Assembly (NCBI GenBank): GCA_963693285.1
Contig: OY848927.1
Location: 2,916,501-2,980,500, forward strand
Length of the DNA stretch: 64,000 bases
Source: Xestospongia muta
Lineage: Eukaryota; Porifera; Demospongiae; Haplosclerida; Petrosiidae
Reading direction: 5' to 3'
Shown here: positions 1-18,281 of the stretch, piece by piece
Position numbering within the stretch: the stretch's first letter is position 1
Layout of the letters: each line of letters begins with the position of its first letter
Position numbers and translations under genes: made by a program
The notes under the pieces: generated by a model
The model's database searches: none
What the model was told of the DNA's origin: nothing
The model's input: only the letters and a program-made list of their open reading frames with translations

Positions 1-6040
<6,040 letters not shown>

Positions 6041-6200
6041 TTTTGTCTTATAAAAAAAGATCACCAACTGCTATTAAGCCACTTCTTTCTTGAGTGTAGT
6101 CTTAATATAATCCACCCCCTTCCTCAAATATGTCCCTGAGTACATTATTATAATACTTCCTGGTTCCCTTTAAGCTTGGTCTCTTTATTATCATCGAGAA
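6041..6200 (-). promoter_or_regulatory. 5' flank and probable promoter of gene 1
   Basis: Bases directly upstream of the start codon. The block is almost identical to 13633-13790 (gene 2) and partly to 37950-38085 (orphan), whereas gene 3 has a different 5' flank. No clear TATA box or initiator was identified. It separates the gene 1 start from a tail-exon fragment of the next family member by only about 150-250 bp. Confidence 0.45.
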
Positions 6201-6456
6201 CCAGTAATAGATGATGTAAGACTACCACTATTAGCATTTATAATAACAAAAAAATTGTAACTGTCTTTGTTAGTATATCTGGTAGTAGAGGAGGAGGTTC
6301 ATTGTTTATATCCAGTCCAGTTGAGTAAGATTGGGTTGAATTGAGAAGGTACAATACCAGTACTGTCCTGATACACTATGTTAAGAGATATTGTGATTAT
6401 TTCATTTCCTCCAATATCACTATGATAAAAGAAATAACTTGATAATAAATTTTACT
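6201..6456 (-). pseudogene. Receptor tail-exon fragment with internal deletion
   Basis: Matches the last coding exon of gene 3 (39178-39421): it keeps the VYQDSTGIVPSQFNP stretch and the PPPL proline run, but the piece that holds the AYITT and TYEEL tyrosine motifs is deleted and the frame then stops. On its 5' side it joins directly to exon 13 sequence at about 6457, so the transmembrane exon is missing. The same deletion is present at 13858-14030, so the two copies share an ancestor. Confidence 0.7.
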
Positions 6457-7775
6457 ATTTTAGTAAAGTTCAACTTGATACCTCCACTATATAACAGACA
6501 ATACATCACTTAGTTTCATAATGTACTCTACTTACACTGGTATAGTTAGTTGAGGACTCAGTAAACTAAATGTGGGATCTGGTTTATAAAGGTATGTCAC
6601 TGCTGAATTACTAAACTCTGCTTCATTTACTGACACTATTATAGTCCTGGTACAATTAACAGAAGTAACATTAACGGAAGTACATTGGATTTGACTTGAG
6701 TTAATGTTCCTGAAAAGAGAACCAATCTTATATGATACTAGTGCGTACTATAGTAAGTCATTAACACTCACATAATATTGGACTCAATATCAGGACAGTG
6801 ACTACTCTTCTTATTTGATGAGGACTCTCTCATGACCCTGACATTAGACTTACCATTGATAGTGTCTCTAGTAGTAGTCTCTATATCATAGGATTTGGTA
6901 TTAGAGATCTGTCTGAGAATGAAAGGATGTGTCTAAGTCTGAGTATGACCTACACTAAATGACAACTGCAATAATATAATGACAGGGACATATCTCCTAA
7001 TAATATAATATACTTACCTACTGACCACTGGGTATATTACATGTAATAATATTGTCATTAGTTTGTATACCAGTTCAAACTATGCTACCAAATAAACATT
7101 GGTATGTTATACCACTAGTCTGAATGGAGAGAATGAGAAAGAGAGAGAGAGAGTGTGTGCTTTAGATGAAAGCAATTAACTTGTAGGTTTTTTTAATAAA
7201 ATTGTATACTCATTCTAAAATAACATGATGGACGCTTTTAGTTTGTTTAGTGGGTGTAGATGCACTTGTCTCTATATTACCAAAGCTTAATCCCTAAGCT
7301 TATCATAAGATTTATATCTCTCCCACTAACCTATCAAAGATTTGTAGTATATGTGTATTTTGTGTATTTTGTGTACACCTTTAGATTGGTTTTTATCAAG
7401 TACAAGTAGAGTTATCTCTAGTTCATGTAAAAAGCTTAATGCTTGAGATTTAGATTGCTTTCTCATTGTGCACATAATTATGACCCATTTACCATAGTAT
7501 TAAGAGTTCTTAATTGTAGGCTCTTACTCACACCAGCTAGTTGACTATAGCTATTACTATATAAATGAGGTTGTAAGAGAGGACAGAGATTAGTGGAACT
7601 TTCCTGACCAGTGTTAAAATGTACAGTGGTAATTATACTTTTATATTATAGGGTCTTACTCTTATCCAGTTATTATTATATCCTCCATTACAAGTAGATT
7701 TATCTCCAGTACATGTAAAATTTAACTGATACCATCAACATTTACCATCTGTTGAGACATAAGGAGTATATCTGA
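6457..7775 (-). pseudogene. Receptor exon fragments (exons 13, 12, 11 end, 10, 9, 8, 7)
   Basis: A run of receptor-like exons in the normal order, each recognised by similarity to genes 1, 3 and 4: exon 13 part near 6460-6495, exon 12 near 6540-6715, only the last ~60 bp of exon 11 near 6775-6840, exon 10 near 6856-6967, exon 9 near 7020-7122, exon 8 near 7495-7615 and exon 7 near 7660-7770. Most of exon 11 (PSI3 and IPT) is deleted together with its furin-type site. Exon 9 has an in-frame TGA (reverse complement at 7075-7077). The block cannot encode a normal receptor. Confidence 0.75.
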
Positions 7776-9060
7776 AATGAAATATTAGCAAAAAGCTCAT
7801 GCAAGCTATCTAATCAAATCATCTTTATTATATCTATGAAATAATTCATCTACAAAACACTTGTCATACATTGGAAATGTCATTATAGGAGGAGGTATAC
7901 ATTATAGTTTAGTACTACTAACATTAACACATTGCTATAACAGAGAGATGTCTGGTCATTCATTACATTGAAGTAGTATATTGGTCATACCTCAGTTCTA
8001 GTAGGAAATCTAGAGTCAGTGATACGTATCATAGGAGACTGGATTATATCTACATTAGTACCAGTAAAGTTCAACTTGATACCTCCACTATATAACAGAC
8101 AATACATCACTTAGTCTCATAATGTACTCTACTTACACTGGTATAGTTATTTGAGGACTCAGTGAACTAAATGTGGGATCTGGTTTATAAAGATATGTCA
8201 CTGCAGAATTACTAAACTCTGCTTCGTGTGACTATATTATTAGTACACACACTTCTCTCACTACACATATTATTATCACACCAACTACAGTCAAATCCAG
8301 TGTTAATATTCTGAGTGAAACATGAAAAATAAACATTAGCCAGTGTAGGACAATTGTATAGGACCACTATATATAAGACAGAATACTCAACAGTTTACTT
8401 TATACAATAGACTTACCATTGATAGTGCCTCCAGTAGTAGTCTCTATATCATAGGATTTTGTATTAGAGATCTGTCTGAGAATGTAAGGATGTGTCTAAG
8501 TCTGAGTATGACTCCACTAAATGACAACTGCAATAATATAATGACAGGGACATATCTCCTATTAATACAATATACTTATCTCCTGACCACTGGGTATATT
8601 ACATGTAACAATATTGTCATTAGTTTGTATACCAGTTCGAGCTATATTACCAAACAAATATTGGTATGTTGTACCACTAGTCTGAATGAAGAGAGAGAGA
8701 GTGTGTTTTTTATACACTGTATATTATTTTGTCATAAAATACATAAAAATTTTAAAATCAAAAAATTGACTCTTCTCTACTAGAATTCACCTGTCAAAGC
8801 TTAACAATATTGTAATTGAGTTTCACAGAATATTTTCCTTTATCACTAGCACATCAGACTTACAGTATATGTGTAGACCTTACATTATTTTCTCATTATT
8901 TATAAATACTGTGCACACATGATATACTTACTATAGTATTGATTGTTCTCAATTGTAGGTTTTTACTCACACCAACTGGTTGACTATAGCTAATACCATA
9001 TAAGGGAGGTTGTAGGAGAGGACAGAGATCAATGAAATTCTCCTTACCATTTATCTCTGA
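7776..9060 (-). pseudogene. Second block of receptor exon fragments (exons 14 to 8)
   Basis: Starts with intron-like sequence, then exon 14 (from about 7885), exon 13 (7990-8095), a truncated exon 12 joined at about 8227 to the 5' half of exon 11 (PSI3, cysteine-rich, 8228-8372), exon 10 (8417-8531), exon 9 (8583-8685, CGA codon intact) and exon 8 (8938-9059). Bases from about 8230 rightwards repeat 16670-17290, so this block was copied together with the neighbouring truncated T-unit. Confidence 0.7.
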
Positions 9061-9300
9061 TAAAATGAGCCAGTAATAATTATACTTTTATATTATAGGG
9101 TCTTGGTGTTATTGCTATAAGTAATGTCTCTACATTTAGCACTACTGGAGTTATTATTATTTTACTGTAGTTATGTATTGGAGTACTGGAGTTAAGTATT
9201 ACTTTGATAATGATTATTCACAGTGAGCTTACTTACAATTATTAATAATACACTAGAAAATTCTAACATGTTAAATTTTTCATACAATTGTGAGTATAAT
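9061..9300 (-). pseudogene. Broken copy of the Sema/IPT chimeric ORF
   Basis: Counterpart of the 135-codon chimeric ORF at 17323-17730, joining a short Sema piece (LLIAIT) to exon 7/8 sequence. Here an 18-bp deletion and a one-base insertion (gattattcacag against gattattacag) break the frame. Bases 9301-9838 downstream hold nothing recognisable. Confidence 0.55.
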
Positions 9301-9838
9301 CCTATTAATTATAGTGTACTAGTGGATAGATTTATTTTCTACATTCAATGATGAAAGAAGTACTGTAAATATGATCAGTACAATTGAACTTGAAACCTCA
9401 CTATCATTACAATATCTTAGTCTTTAATATAGAAATATACATATAAATTGAAAATCACTTGAGGTGAAAGTACAAAGTACTTTCTCCATATGATCACTGT
9501 AGTCAAATATTAATATGTATATAATATTCTATACAGAGTCTTCTTTGACAGCTTATCATTGCAATACATGTTTAACTGTACAAATAACACACAATTTATG
9601 TCACAATCATATTCTCATTATAAACCATTACAGACAACAGCAGTCACATGTACAGTAATACTAATAATAGGTATACATTATATAACACAGCAATCACAAT
9701 GACACATAGTAATAAGTACAATTGTTGTACAAACATAAAACAATAACCATATGCAAATAGTAATACTAAAAGACACAGAGCAAAAAACAATAATATTATT
9801 AGTAATAAGTCCTAGTTGTTTTGTAGTGTCTTTTATCA

Positions 9839-11045
9839 CTAAACTTCACTTTCACTTTGCTGTTTACGAGACTCATCTGCATAATAACGTGCAGCTCTAG
9901 GAGTATAGGTATATTGAGGAAGTTGAGAGAGTAGAATTTTATCATTAGCTTCCAATCCTGCTTTAAAGGCATTCGCAACACAAATTTATGAGTGAGTGTG
10001 AGAGAGAATGAGTTTTAAAAATTTACACATACTTGAAGGCGTGTAAGTGACTTGATCCACAAGAGACATGCTCTGTTATCATCAAACTCCCAATCAATGT
10101 CATCATCGTCATCATCTAAAGTTAAAAAGTAACAGCCACAGATCAGGAGTGAGGTGAGTTGTCTTGAAAACATGCACGTGTGTTCAGTTCAGGTACTTCA
10201 ATCCAGAGAACTTGGAAGATAACTTGCATGCTCAAAATACCAATGAAGATATAGTTGGTGTGGATGTTAGTGGAAACATTCCATTTATGTTTGTCAGATT
10301 GCAGAGTGTGGATGTAAACTGTTATGTTATATCCATGAACTCAATAAAACCAGATTAATAATATTATAAACAGAACAACATAGCTACATGTACTCACTCA
10401 CTTGTTTGACTGCTAATAACAAATTCTGCCTTTGTATCAACAAATGTTTAATATAATAGTTATTTTGAATGTTATGTTGTTAACTATTTTTAATATATTC
10501 AATTCAAACAACGCTTAATTTATCAATTGTATTACAAATATTAATAACAACTGATAAAACTTGTCGAATAATTTAATAAATAAAATATATTCTACACAAA
10601 CTATTATTCCAACTTTTAATATAATACATACTATATTACTAACTGCTATCAGTATGTCATTATAATATATAGTGATGTAATAATAATGTAATGATGAATT
10701 CAGTATGGATCTTTAATTTTTTATTTATAATAGATTACTAAACACATCGTTCTTTGAATTCAGGACATCTAATGAATAATACAAACATTGTGCTGTTTCT
10801 TATTTTAAGATTTATCAATCTGACAATGTACAAAAATTTTCTTATAATACAATATATTATAACGACATCATGTAGTTATTGTGGTTGTTAAAATGTATAC
10901 AATATAAATATGTAAAGTGAAATGTTATTATATTGTTTACAAGGACAGTATTAAGAAAATTCTACTTTATCTGGATCTATGGCAAGATGGTGTGATGGAG
11001 ATATCTCATGAATAGGTGTTGGGTATAATATAACTTTATAACATA
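9839..11045 (-). pseudogene. Pseudogene of the small T-box-linked gene (copy P0)
   Basis: Four of five exons of the gene described at 18282-19599 can be aligned: 10966-11045, 10402-10429, 10033-10115 and 9839-9985. The start-codon exon has been removed by the junction at 11215. The acceptor before the last exon, AG in the other copies, reads AA here (plus strand ttatgag instead of ctatgag), so even the remaining exons could not splice as in the intact copies. The T-box gene that should diverge from it is absent. Confidence 0.6.
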
Positions 11046-11215
11046 CTAAAGTGGTTGGTTGTACACAGAATGGACTGAAGTGCTTTTAAATCAATTGTGG
11101 TCTTTCAGTCCAAGAATCAAGTCGACTTGTCTTCTTTAGGTCTTGGCAGCAAAATAATTGCCACTTACAAAATGTAATATATATGTTCTCAATTAGTCCA
11201 TACAGTATGTAATGA

Positions 11216-11515
11216 GTAATGAAGAACTTCACTCCAGTATGATTACTGTAGATACTAAAGTTAGTAACTAAAAGAGGAACATTAAAAGATAGTTAGTAAT
11301 CAATGATGTACTTTACCTAGTTGGATATCAGTGACTTGAGATATGATATTATCTACTTGACAAGTGGCACTAGTACCATTTACTTGTAATGGATTCAATA
11401 TATCTCAATATTTAGAGATATGTTATTAAATACACAGAAATGGTCCTCTCCTGATAACTTAAGAGGAGGACCAGCAAGAGAGAATCTTATCTTTATCTAG
11501 TGAGTAAGACTATTT
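11216..11515 (-). pseudogene. Receptor exon 6 and exon 5 fragments
   Basis: Exon 6 (from about 11217, truncated at its 3' side by the junction with the T-unit) and exon 5 (about 11318-11498), with small indels in exon 5 (an extra tat near 11400) that shift the frame. It duplicates 11739-11995 of the neighbouring gene 2. Confidence 0.65.
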
Positions 11516-11738
11516 AAGAAAGAAATTTCAATATAACATAATTATGACACTACTAACCATTGACCATCCTGTGTAGCAGCTAACCTCAGTATCTGATTGG
11601 ACAATGATATCTGTTGTACTTGTTGTAGATCAGATGAGAGTTGGTAGACAATACTACTAGTATTTGATGAGGACTCTCTCATGACCCATATATATTAGAC
11701 TTACCATTGATAGTGAAATGTGTCATAATTTAGCTCAC
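11516..11738 (-). pseudogene. Scrambled mosaic of receptor gene pieces
   Basis: Four short pieces abut: part of the Sema exon (about 11545-11661, encoding QDGQWLVV...QLSSD), the end of exon 11 (GAGGACTCTCTCATGA, about 11662-11690), the exon 10 donor region (about 11691-11716) and intron 1 with the exon 1 donor (about 11717-11738). The pieces are in non-native order and share only a few bases at the joints (for example ctagta). No open product results. Confidence 0.6.
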
Positions 11739-13632
11739 TCTGATTACTATAGATAGTAAAGTTAGTAACTAAAAGAGGAACATTAAAAGATAGTTAGTAA
11801 TCAATGATGTACTTTACCTAGTTGGATATCAGTGACTTGAGATATGACACTATCTACTTGACAAGTGGCACTAGTACCATTTACTTGTAATGGACTTAAT
11901 ATCTCAATATTTAGAGATGTGTTATTAAATATACAGAAATACTCCTCTCCTAATAACTTAGGAGGAGGACCAGCAGGAGAGAATGTTAACTTGATCTAGA
12001 AAGTAAGAGTATTTAATAAATAAATCTCAATATAACATAATACCTGGTATGGCATTGATTCTAACTCCAGTATAAACTGAAGTGGACTAAAAGCAATTAT
12101 ATTAATACAACTATCACTATTCCCTTGAGTCAAGAATCGTCCTGATACATCACTGTCATGACAAAAGTGTCTACGAGAACATTTACCCTCAACTACACAC
12201 CACCCACACAGTGGATTACCCAGACTAACACAGTCACTGCAACTAGTAGTACTAGTGCATTCATCTATCTTTAAACCAATCACCTATCAACAAACATTAT
12301 GTTATATAGTACAATATATATATATACTAGTACTTACATCAGTAGTTCCTTTAATACCATATATATAGTCTGAACCTTCTGACCAGGTAAGACTAGTTAC
12401 TGAACTAGACATCTCTACCTCAGTAATAAGACTAAAGTTTCCATTATTCCACAAATACTGTAGAACAAATTAACACATCAACTAGAGTATAGTATATATC
12501 TCTGACCTTGTTAATATAGTGTTTGTTACTATCAGAGAATGCAATATAAATGAAGTTGAAATCATCTCCAGTCAGTCCAAGAATAGATGTTAGTCCATTA
12601 CTTATTGTAGTGTTAATAATAATATTGTTAGAAGAAAGAACACCAGTAGAACCTACTCCTGGATAAGTACCACTAATATCACACTATAAAAGAAAGAACA
12701 ATTAAATACATTAAATGTGTCATAATTTAGCTCACCATAGTACCAGATAATCCTGAACAAGACTGGGTCTGCCACTGAATGTTACTATTACCACTATTAC
12801 CTACTACACAGGACTGATAGGTACTGTCCATTCTTGAGTTAATAACTATAAGATTATAAGAACAGACTCTACTAGGTGAACCCTGTGGTGCTATTGCTAT
12901 CAGTAATGTCTCTCCATTTAACACTGATACACCTTTGATAGTGGGAGCAAAGAAAGTATTTCCATCACAACCTAATACCACTTCATATTGATTGTTGAAA
13001 TCATTACCACTGTCAGCAGTACTGTTACATACTCTAACAATACGAACTTCATTATTATTACCACTAGTAGCATCTAGTACAATATAGTAAGAATATCCAA
13101 ACTGGAAAAAACCACCATAAAACTCTCTGCCACCTCTGTTCTGGAAAGATGATGATGTTACTTGATTGTCTCCGTTAGTTCTTGACAGTGAGTTACCAGC
13201 AAATCCATACTGCCGAAAATAAATACGTCTATTGTAACTTCCAGTGTAGAAACTTTCTCCTCCATTGACAGGAGCAGTGAACACAACAATTTTATCATTA
13301 GCTCCAACACCAGGGAGTACATTAGAGACAGCTCTGTTAGTAATACTGACATCTGATCCATTAAGAGTTGAACAAGAGCTATTAATATAACACACTACCA
13401 ACCATTGACCATCCTGTGTAGCAGCTAACTTCAGTATCTGATTGGACAATGATATCTGTTGCACTTGTTGTAGATCAGATGAGAGTTGGTAGACAGTACT
13501 ACTAGTACTAGCAAACACTTTATCTCCACCAACAGCTAGAGAGCTAACACTACCAGATAGAGTGAAAGAAGGAGACTGAGCCCCAACATTTATTAACAAA
13601 TAGAGTATCAGCAAAATAGAGAGAACACTCAT
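11739..13632 (-). CDS. Plexin-like receptor gene 2, truncated after PSI1/IPT1
   Basis: Exons 12736-13632, 12507-12683, 12338-12457, 12044-12283 and 11818-11995 match exons 1-5 of genes 1, 3 and 4 with identical phase and are open: signal peptide (MSVLSILLILYLLINVGAQ), full Sema region, PSI1 (LCGWCVVEGKCSRR) and the start of IPT1. Exon 6 is cut after about 30 bp (11739-11768) and continues directly into a copy of the intron 1 donor (GTGAGC), then into the mosaic at 11516-11738. As it stands the gene can encode a secreted Sema-PSI-partial-IPT protein of about 550 residues and no membrane anchor. It may be a pseudogene or a soluble decoy; the sequence does not decide. The first-exon start was chosen at the signal peptide. 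Confidence 0.65.
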
Positions 13633-13850
13633 TTTTGTCTTATAAAAAAAGATCACCAACTGCTATTAAGCCACTTCTTTCTTGAGTGTAATCTTAATAT
13701 AATCCACCCCCTTCCTCAAATATGTCCCTGAGGACATTATTATAATACTTCCTGGTTCCCTTTAAGCTTGGTCTCTTTATTATCATCGAGAACCAGTAAT
13801 AGATGATGTAAGACTACCACTATCAGAATTTATAATAACAAAAAAATTGT
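13633..13850 (-). promoter_or_regulatory. 5' flank and probable promoter of gene 2
   Basis: Nearly identical to 6041-6250. It begins with the conserved stretch just before the start codon (tttttgtcttataaaaaaag on the plus strand) and continues to about 13790, beyond which tail-exon homology begins. No core promoter motif was identified with confidence. Confidence 0.4.
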
Positions 13851-14297
13851 AACTGTCTTTGTTAGTATATCTGGTGGTAGAGGAGGAGGTTCATTGTTTA
13901 TATCCAGTCCAGTTGAGTAAGATTGGGTTGAATTGAGAAGGTACAATACCAGTACTGTCCTGATACACTATGTTAAGAGATATCGTGATTATTTCATTTC
14001 TTCCAATATCACTATGATAAAAGAAATAACTTGATAGTAAATTTTACTTTAACTTACTTTGCTGCATTGTCCCTTGTTCTCTTTATTTCATGCTCTCTTT
14101 GATTTATTTTGATACCACAATATTACTGTAATAATAACAACTATTAATAAAATTATAACAATTATTATTACTGCTCCAATAATACCACCAACTACTGCAC
14201 CACTAATTGGAGAACTATCTTGTGTACCATAAATAAGAGTCCAATTGATAATATCAGTAGAATTACTGGGAAATCTTAAATAACTACCAACTTGAAC
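13851..14297 (-). pseudogene. Tail and transmembrane exons of the next receptor copy
   Basis: 14058-14297 is the transmembrane exon: VQVGSYLRFPSNSTDIINWT, then a hydrophobic helix starting GAVVGGIIGAV, then WYQNKSKRA and a TGA (reverse complement at 14088-14090) just inside the membrane. 13858-14030 is the tail exon with the same deletion as 6201-6456. The stop leaves a receptor with a tail of only a few residues, if the gene is still used. Upstream exons continue at 14340 but are incomplete. Confidence 0.65.
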
Positions 14298-14339
14298 CTA
14301 AACATAAAGTGGAAATGAACAATAGGAAATATGAGATGT

Positions 14340-15690
14340 CATAGGAGACTGGATTACATCTACATTAGTACCAGTAAAGTTCAACTTGATACCTCCACTA
14401 TATAACAGTCAACACATCACGTAGTCTCATAATGTACTCTACTTACACTGGTATAGTTATTTGAGGACTCAGTGAACTAAATGTGGGATCTGGTTTATAA
14501 AGATATGTCACTGCTGAATTACTAAACTCTGCTTCATTTACTGACACTATTATAGTCCTGGTACAATTAACAGAAGAAACATTAGCTGAAGTACATTGGA
14601 TTTGACTTGAGTTAATGTTCCTGAGAAGAGAACCAATCTTATATGACACTAGTGTGTACTATAGTAAGTCATTAACACTCACATAATATTGCACACAATA
14701 TCAGGACAGTGACTGCTATACTTATTTGATGAGGACTCTCTCATGGCCCATATATTACACTTACCATTGATAGTGTCTCTAGTAGTAGTCTCTATATCAT
14801 AGGATTTGGTATTAGAGATCTGTCTGAGAATGAAAGGATGTGTTTGAGTCTGATTATGACCTCCACTAAATGACAACTGTAATAATATAATGACAGGGAC
14901 ATATCTCCTAATAATATAATATACTTACCTCCTGACCACTGGGTATATTACATGTAATAATATTGTCATTAGTTTGTATACCAGTTCAAACTATGTTACC
15001 AAATAAACATTGGTATGTTACACCACTAGTCTGAATGGAGAGAGAGAGAGAGAGTGTGTGTGTTTTAGATGAAAGCAATTAACCTGTAGGTTTTTTTTAT
15101 AAAATTGTATACTCATTCTAAAATAACATGATGGACGTTTTTAGTTTGTTTAGTGGGTGTAGATGCACTAGTCTCTATATTACCAAAGCTTAATCCCTAA
15201 GCTTATCATAAGATTTATATCTCTCCCACTAACCTATCAAAGATTTGTAGCATATGTGTATTTTGTGTATTTTGTGTACACCTTTAGATTGGTTTTTATT
15301 AAGTACAAGTAGAGTTATCTCTAGTTCATGTAAAAAGCTTAATGCTTGAGATTTAGATTGCTTTCTCATTGTGCACATAATTATGACCCATTTACCATAG
15401 TATTAAGAGTTCTTAATTGTAGGTTCTTACTCACACCAACTGGTTGACTATAGCTATTACTATATAAGGGAGATTGTAGGAGAGGACAGAGATCAGTGGA
15501 ACTTTCCTGACCAATTATCTGTCTTAAAATGTACTAGTAGCAATTATACTTTTATATTATAGGGTCTTACTCTTATCCAGTTATTATTATATCATCCATT
15601 ACAAGTAGATTTATCTCCAGTACATGTAAAATTTAACTGACACCATCCACATATACCATCTGTTGAGACATAAGGAGTACATCTGAAATG
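14340..15690 (-). pseudogene. Receptor exon fragments (exons 13 to 7)
   Basis: Exon 13 end (14340-14397), exon 12 (about 14447-14623), end of exon 11 (about 14686-14745, reading SSSNKYSSHCPD so that the RRKR site is lost), exon 10 (14767-14878), exon 9 (14934-15034, TGA at reverse complement of 14986-14988), exon 8 (15400-15520) and exon 7 (15565-15680, with small indels). A short GA tract precedes exon 9. Parallel to 6457-7775. The stretch 15690-16080 resembles intron 6 of genes 3 and 4 and holds no exon. Confidence 0.7.
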
Positions 15691-16080
15691 AAATATTAGC
15701 AAAAAGCTCAGGCAAGCTATCTAATCAAGTCATCTTTATTGTATTTATGAAATAATTCATCTACAAAACACTTGTCATACATTGGAAATGTCATTATAAA
15801 TATATAAACACTAAGTCACCAGGTGTGTGTGGTTACTGGTCAGTAAGTACATGAAATATTTATATCCATTATGGCTTTAATTATTTTAAGCCATAACTCA
15901 TGTATATATGAGTAACAATTACTGTAAGCTTTACGAATTTAGAATTAACAATACATTAACTTCACACATGTATGAAAAACAAAAATACTATCTATATAAG
16001 GACTATATTTAAAAAGAAAAAAATTCATAAACATTAGCAAAAAGCTCATTTAAGCTATCTAACCAAATCATGTTTAAAGA

Positions 16081-16226
16081 TAGGTCTGAGTCTGATTATG
16101 ACCTCCATTGAGTATGACAACTACAATAACATAATGACAGGAGCATATCTTCTAATAATACAATATACTTACCTCCTGACCATTGGTCATTGGGTGTATT
16201 TATCATGTTATACCACTAGTCTGAAT

Positions 16227-16293
<67 letters not shown>

Positions 16294-17290
16294 AGTGACA
16301 CTAACTCCACCAATAGGAGGAGCTATACACTGTAGTTTAGTACTACTAACATTAACACATTGCCATAACAGAGAGATGTCTGGTCATTTATTACATTGAA
16401 GTAGTATATTGGTCATACCTCAGTTGTAATAGGAAATCTAGAGTCAGTGATACGTATCATAGGAAACTAGATTACATCTACATTAGTACCAGTAAAGTTC
16501 AACTCAATACCTCCACTATATAACAGACAACACATCATTAGTTTCATAATGTACTCTACTTACACTGGTATAGTTATTTGAGGACTCAGTGAACTAAATG
16601 TAGGATCTGGTTTATAAAGATATGTCACTGCTGAATTACTAAACTCTGCTTCATGTGACTATATTTTTAGTATACACTCTTCTCTCACTACACATATTAC
16701 TATCACACCAATTACAGTCAAATCCAGTGTTAATATTCTGAGTGAAACATGAAAAATAACCATTAGCCAGTGTAGGACAATTGTATAGGACCACTATATA
16801 TAAGACAGAATACTCAGCAGTTTACTGTATATATTAGACTTACCATTGATAGTGTCTCTAGTAGTAGTTTCTATATCATAGGATTTGGTATTAGAGATCT
16901 GTCTGAGAATGAAAGAATGTGTCTGAGTCTGAGTATGACTCCACTAAATGACAACTGCAATAATATAATGACAGGGACATATCTCCTATTAATACAATAT
17001 ACTTATCTCCTGACCACTGGGTATATTACATGTAACAATATTGTCATTAGTTTGTATACCAGTTCGAGCTATATTACCAAACAAATATTGGTATGTTGTA
17101 CCACTAGTCTGAATGAAGAGAGAGAGAGTGTGTTTTTTATACACTGTATATTATTTTGTCATAAAATACATAAAAATTTTAAAATCAAAAAATTGACTCT
17201 TCTCTACTAGAATTCACCTGTCAAAACTTAACAATATTGTACTTGAGTTTCACAGAATATTTTCCTTTATCACTAGCACATCAGACTTAC
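16081..17290 (-). pseudogene. Receptor exon fragments with GA/G tract
   Basis: Exon 10 and a deleted exon 9 (16085-16224), a GA tract followed by a run of nine or more G (about 16230-16294), exon 14 part (16297-16370), exon 13 (16418-16517), truncated exon 12 (16563-16655) fused to the 5' half of exon 11 (16656-16792), exon 10 (16843-16957) and exon 9 (17008-17111, CGA intact). The order 10-9-14-13-12-11-10-9 on one strand shows two partial copies spliced together. The right end leads into T-unit 1. Confidence 0.7.
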
Positions 17291-17322
17291 AGTATATGTG
17301 TAGACCTTACATTATTTTCTCA

Positions 17323-17730
17323 TCATTTATAAATACTGTGTACACATGATATACTTACGATAGTATTAATTGTTCTCAATTGTAGGTTCTTACTCACACC
17401 AACTGGTTGACTATAGCTAATACCATATAAGGGAGGTTGTAGGAGAGGACAGAGAACAATGAAATTCTCCTTACCATTTATCTCTGATAAAATGAGCCAG
17501 TAATAATTATACTTTATATTATAGGGTCTTGGTGTTATTGCTATAAGTAATGTCTCTACATTTAACACTAATACACCTCCAGTTTGTACTGGAGTTATTA
17601 TTATTTTACTGTAGTTATGTATTGGAGTACTGGAGTTAAGTATTACTTTGATAATGATTATTACAGTGAGTTTACTTACAATTATTAATAATACACTAGA
17701 AAATTCTAACATGTTAAATTTGTCATACAA
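17323..17730 (-). other. Chimeric 135-codon ORF (Sema piece fused to IPT exon)
   Basis: An uninterrupted frame beginning MYDKFNMLEFSSVLLIIVSK, hydrophobic and signal-like, then a 20-residue Sema piece (VLNVETLLIAITP, compare VLNGETLLIAITP in genes 1-4), then receptor intron 7 read as coding, then exon 8 (LCPLLQPPLYGISYSQPVG). It arose by fusion of a Sema fragment with exon 7/8. The frame contains a GTAAGT that could act as a donor after the hydrophobic segment. Identical copies exist at 22343 and 27811 because the unit was recently duplicated. Whether it is translated is unknown; it may be chance. Confidence 0.3.
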
Positions 17731-18281
17731 TTGTGAGTATTATCTTATTAATTATAGTGTACTAGTGGATAGATTTATTTTCTACATTCAATGATGAAAG
17801 AAGTACTGTAAATATGATCAGTACAATTGAACTTGAAACCTCACTATCATTACAATATCTTAGTCTTTAATATAGAAATATACATATAAATTGAAAATCA
17901 CTTGAGGTGAAAGTACAAAGTACTTTCTCCATATGATCACTGTAGTCAAATATTAATATGTATATAATATTCTATACAGAGTCTTCTTTGACAGCTTATC
18001 ATTGCAATACATGTTTAACTGTACAAATAACACACAATTTATGTCACAATCATATTCTCATTATAAACCATTACAGACAACAGCAGTCACATGTACAGTA
18101 ATACTAATAATAGGTATACATTATATAACACAGCAATCACAATGACACATAGTAACAAGTACAATTGTTGTACAAACATAAAACAATAACCATATGTAAA
18201 TAATTATACTAAAAGACACAGAGCAAAAAACAATAATATTATTAATAATAAGTCCTAGTTGTTTTGTAGTGTCTTTTATCA

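Larger units (their letters stand above)
8874..11215. repeat. Truncated copy of the T-box duplication unit (no T-box gene)
   Basis: Homologous to the first part of the T-units (17291-19585) but it stops at 11215, inside what is the 5' exon of the divergent gene in the other units, and joins there to receptor exon 6 sequence (gaagaacttcactcc). It keeps a segment around 11060-11140 that is present in the fourth unit but deleted in units 1-3, so it is not a simple recent copy of unit 1. Confidence 0.85.

Noticed and set aside
8490..8783. Plus-strand ORF over receptor exons 9/10 (and copy at 16917)
   Set aside because: It is an antisense frame over exon 9/10 fragments, with no ATG context or splice support.
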